Positions 61,888 to 64,000 of a stretch of DNA of 64,000 nt are shown one piece after another. Source of the stretch: Aquarana catesbeiana (Eukaryota; Chordata; Amphibia; Anura; Ranidae); assembly GCF_042186555.1 (NCBI RefSeq), contig NC_133328.1, positions 620,075,592 to 620,139,591 of the forward strand. The letters run 5' to 3'. Position 1 is the first letter of the stretch; every line of letters begins with the position of its first letter. Both the position numbers and the translations under genes were made by a program. The notes under the pieces are model-generated. The model searched no databases, was not told the DNA's origin, and was given only the letters and a program-made list of their open reading frames with translations.

Positions 61888-62830
61888 AAAACATTAGGGG
61901 CCAGTCTGTTTCTGAGTGAGGGGGCTCCCTTAAAGACCACCCGAGGTCTCATTGATAAAACAGGGTTCAGTATTCTGTCGTTACCCAAAATGTGCCAATG
62001 TTTCTGTAAGACCCCTTTCACACTGGGGCGGTTTGCAGGCGCTATTGCGCTAAAAATAGCGCCTGCAGACCAACCCGAAACAGCCGCTGCTGTGTCTCCA
62101 GTTCCCGAGGGCTTTCACACTGGATCGGTGCGCTGGTAGGACTGGAAAATAAGTCCTGCTAGCAGCATCTTCGGAGCGGTGAAGGAGCGGTGTATACACC
62201 GCTCCTTCACCGCTCCTGCCCATTGAAATTAATGGGGCAGCGTGGCAATACCGCCGGCAAAGCGCCTCTGCAGAGGCACTTTTGCGGTGGTTTTTAACCC
62301 TTTCCCGGCCGCTAGCGGGGGGTAAAACCACCCCGCTAGCGGGCGATTACCGCCGCTAAAACGACGGTAAAGCGCCGCTAACAATAGCGGCGCTTTACCG
62401 CCAACGCACCTCCCGCCCCAGTGTGAAAGGGGCCTAAAAGGTGTTTGATGCTCTGATGTTGTACAGAAAAGGTAGTAATAATGGGACTAGAGGGACCAGA
62501 TTCGTTTTACTGACGCAGATTTTTCTTTTAGTAAATCCTCTCTATTTATATGGCTAACCTGATTCAAAGTGGTCTGTCCATTTGAGTCGCATATACTGAC
62601 TCTTAGGTACTGAATTCAGCCAGTATCTATGATGGCACCTGTCTGTTGGGATATAGGAATTCCTATCAGTGGCCTTGAAATAGGCAGATGTGGCAAATTT
62701 GTCACCTCTGACGGATATTCTAAGATCTAGGAAGTTGATCTCTGTGAGGCTAGCTTCTTAGCTCAAATGTATCCCTTTGGGGTTTTTAAATTCAGAGAGT
62801 CTACAAATGAAGCCAAATCAGAACTGGTCT
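61888..62830 (-). pseudogene. Penelope-like reverse transcriptase, C-terminal part
   Basis: The minus strand encodes SDLASFVDSLNL (about 62790), INFLDLRIS, AYFKATDRNSYIPTD, HHRYWLNSVPKSQYMRLKW and, after a MITE, LQKHWHIL with RPRVVFKGAPSLRN and RLAPN (to about 61890). These are the end of the transcriptase and the linker of Penelope-like elements. Stops are present (for example near 62765 and 62565). The MITE at 62010-62434 splits it. The endonuclease is missing. Confidence 0.75.
62010..62434. mobile_element. 425-bp Harbinger-like MITE, TIR GRCCCCTTTCACACTGGGGC, TSD TAA
   Basis: GACCCCTTTCACACTGGGGC and GCCCCAGTGTGAAAGGGGCC are inverted ends, and TAA flanks both (62007-62009, 62435-62437). 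A 3-bp TWA duplication with such G/C-rich ends fits PIF/Harbinger. The interior is a strong foldback with ATAGCGCC and CCGCTAGCGGG words. Non-coding. Confidence 0.8.
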
Positions 62831-62849
62831 CTCCCACAGCTCTGTTCTC

Positions 62850-62950
62850 TGCAGAGGCTATGTATCGATGATGTCATTGCTGCTTTTACTAAGGGATACG
62901 TGGCAAAGACATGTGGTTCACACAAAATGAATTTAAATCTTTTATGGCTA
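62850..62950 (+). pseudogene. Inverted 5' piece of the Penelope-like transcriptase
   Basis: On the plus strand RLCIDDVIAAF (a changed R-Y-I-D-D catalytic box) and then, one frame over, NEFKSFMAI. In an intact protein these stand just before the SDLASFVDSLNL region, which here lies on the opposite strand from 62830 down. So the 5' piece is inverted relative to the rest. Confidence 0.55.
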
Positions 62951-63164
62951 TTAAAGTGGTTGTAGACGTCAGATGTGACGAAACCAATGTAGGGTCATCA
63001 CGTATACACGCACTGCACATGCGTGAATTGTTATTATACATACTAGCAGAGCTTTTTACATTTGTCTTTGCAAGGAACGCTTTCTATGTATATTACTTTA
63101 CATTATCATTACACATATCATACTCAATTGTATTATTTATCTGGCGCTGCACTCTTATATTTAT

Positions 63165-63618
63165 CTAAAGTGGTTGTAAAGCCTAAACATTTTTTTTTAC
63201 CTTAATGCATTCCTGTCACCTAAAACTGTTTAGGTGACAGCACCCCCCCCCTTATACTTACCTGAGCCCTCATTCGATCCAGCACCATGCACGACTGAAG
63301 CTCTACTCTCCCCTCACTTCTGGGTCTTGCTTGCTTTGCTGGAGCACCGGTAGCCACTAACTCCCAGTGCTGTCAGTCAAAGCCAGTGACGAGGGAGTGG
63401 GGGTGGGACCGAGTCTGTTTCAATGGACACAGCAGCCGGGCTCGAGTGCGAGCATGCACAAGTGTCTCCATTGTAAGCTGCTTCCTAGGGGGGCACTGGA
63501 CAGAGGGGAGGGGCCAGGAGCACCGGCGGGGACCCGAAAAGAGGAGGTTCGTGGCTGTTTAGTATAGACATATTTATTATATAAAAAAATAAAGAAATTA
63601 CCTTTACAATCACTTTAA
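63165..63618. mobile_element. MITE with TAAAGTGRTTGTAAAG ends
   Basis: CTAAAGTGGTTGTAAAGCC at the left and CTTTACAATCACTTTAA at the right are inverted. CACCTAAAACTGTTTAGGTG forms a small hairpin at 63217-63237. C run at 63242-63250. The GC-rich middle (63290-63530) is non-coding. On its minus strand it carries an exact splice-donor consensus (63251-63264). Confidence 0.65.
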
Positions 63619-63771
63619 CCACTTCCCGTCCCTTTGCTGTTTAAAAAGGGAAGCAGGTTGAAGTGGTTATAACAGGATCACAACTGCAGCTACAGTCATG
63701 ATCTTGGTATTGTTTTTTTTCAACAGCTGATTCTCTTTTTAATTAAAGCAATCTGAGTGGTGCCAGCTTAA

Positions 63772-64000
63772 GACCCCTTTCACACTGAGGCAGTTTTCAG
63801 GCATTTTAGAGCTAGAAATAGCGCCTGTAAAGCGCCTGAAAACTGCCTCCCAGTCTCTGCAATGAGTGTTTTCACACTGGGGGCGGTGCGCTTGCGGGAC
63901 GTTTGGAAAAGTCCTGCATGCAGCTTCTTTGGGGTGGATTGGGAGCTCTGTATACAGTGCACCCAAAACGCCCCTGGCCATTGTGATGAATGGGCAGCGC
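63772..64000. mobile_element. Harbinger-like MITE, cut by window end
   Basis: TAA then GACCCCTTTCACACTGAGGC begins a second member of the family at 62010. Internal words (TAGCGCCTGTAAAGCGCCTG, TCTTTGGGGTGGA) follow the same plan. The right end is outside the window. Confidence 0.75.

Noticed and set aside
63252..63262. U1 snRNA start (ATACTTACCTG)
   Set aside because: Only 11 bases match; the rest of U1 is absent. Read on the minus strand it is a splice-donor consensus within a MITE.

Overview
This is vertebrate-type genomic DNA, AT-rich and packed with repeats. The mix points to an anuran, probably a true frog (Ranidae). It combines short foldback elements with GTACACAC or CCCCTTTCACACTGGGG ends, an abundant AT-rich repeat carrying ACAAATAGAGCTTTC, and L1, L2, CR1 and Penelope retroelements with Tc1, mariner, hAT and Harbinger-like DNA elements. 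The species assignment is inference from repeat style. I recognise no host protein-coding gene, tRNA or rRNA. Almost every long open frame is a transposon protein, a decayed piece of one, or a minisatellite that happens to lack stops.

Layout. 0-6.7 kb: foldback MITEs and an 862-bp retroposed element with a canonical hammerhead ribozyme motif (4787-4825). 6.7-11.2 kb: an LTR element with a 1.2-kb 5' LTR, a Lys-type primer site, a decayed interior and a cut 3' LTR. 11.2-14 kb: foldback and GC-rich repeats, plus a 163-bp hammerhead-bearing insert with a 16-bp target duplication. 14.1-14.45 kb: a non-repetitive stretch that could be a conserved noncoding element. 14.7-21.9 kb: a mini L1 insertion, a rearranged Tc1, an L2 3' end, a ~355-bp tandem repeat, a foldback mariner and a hAT-like element. 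22.4-29.1 kb: a nest four layers deep. 29.7-33.7 kb: a Tc1 fragment, a minisatellite and a Penelope-like 3' half on the minus strand. 33.7-39.5 kb: a nearly full-span but decayed L1 on the minus strand. 39.5-42.3 kb: a possible degraded LTR retroelement. 42.3-51 kb: an L2 copy split by a solo-LTR-like element and by a 6.7-kb CATAG-ended element, which itself holds an open CR1 reverse transcriptase and a decayed Tc1. 51.9-53.6 kb: a nearly intact Tc1. 53.6-64 kb: MITEs, two hAT elements with perfect 8-bp target duplications, a second CR1, and a Penelope piece with an inverted 5' part.

Two themes stand out. First, hammerhead-like motifs occur at six places, three of them inside inserts with 11-16-bp target duplications; in two of these the insert starts at the ribozyme core. 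Second, exact target duplications let the order of insertion be read in several nests. No set of genes here works together as a host pathway; the biology is that of mobile elements acting on each other.
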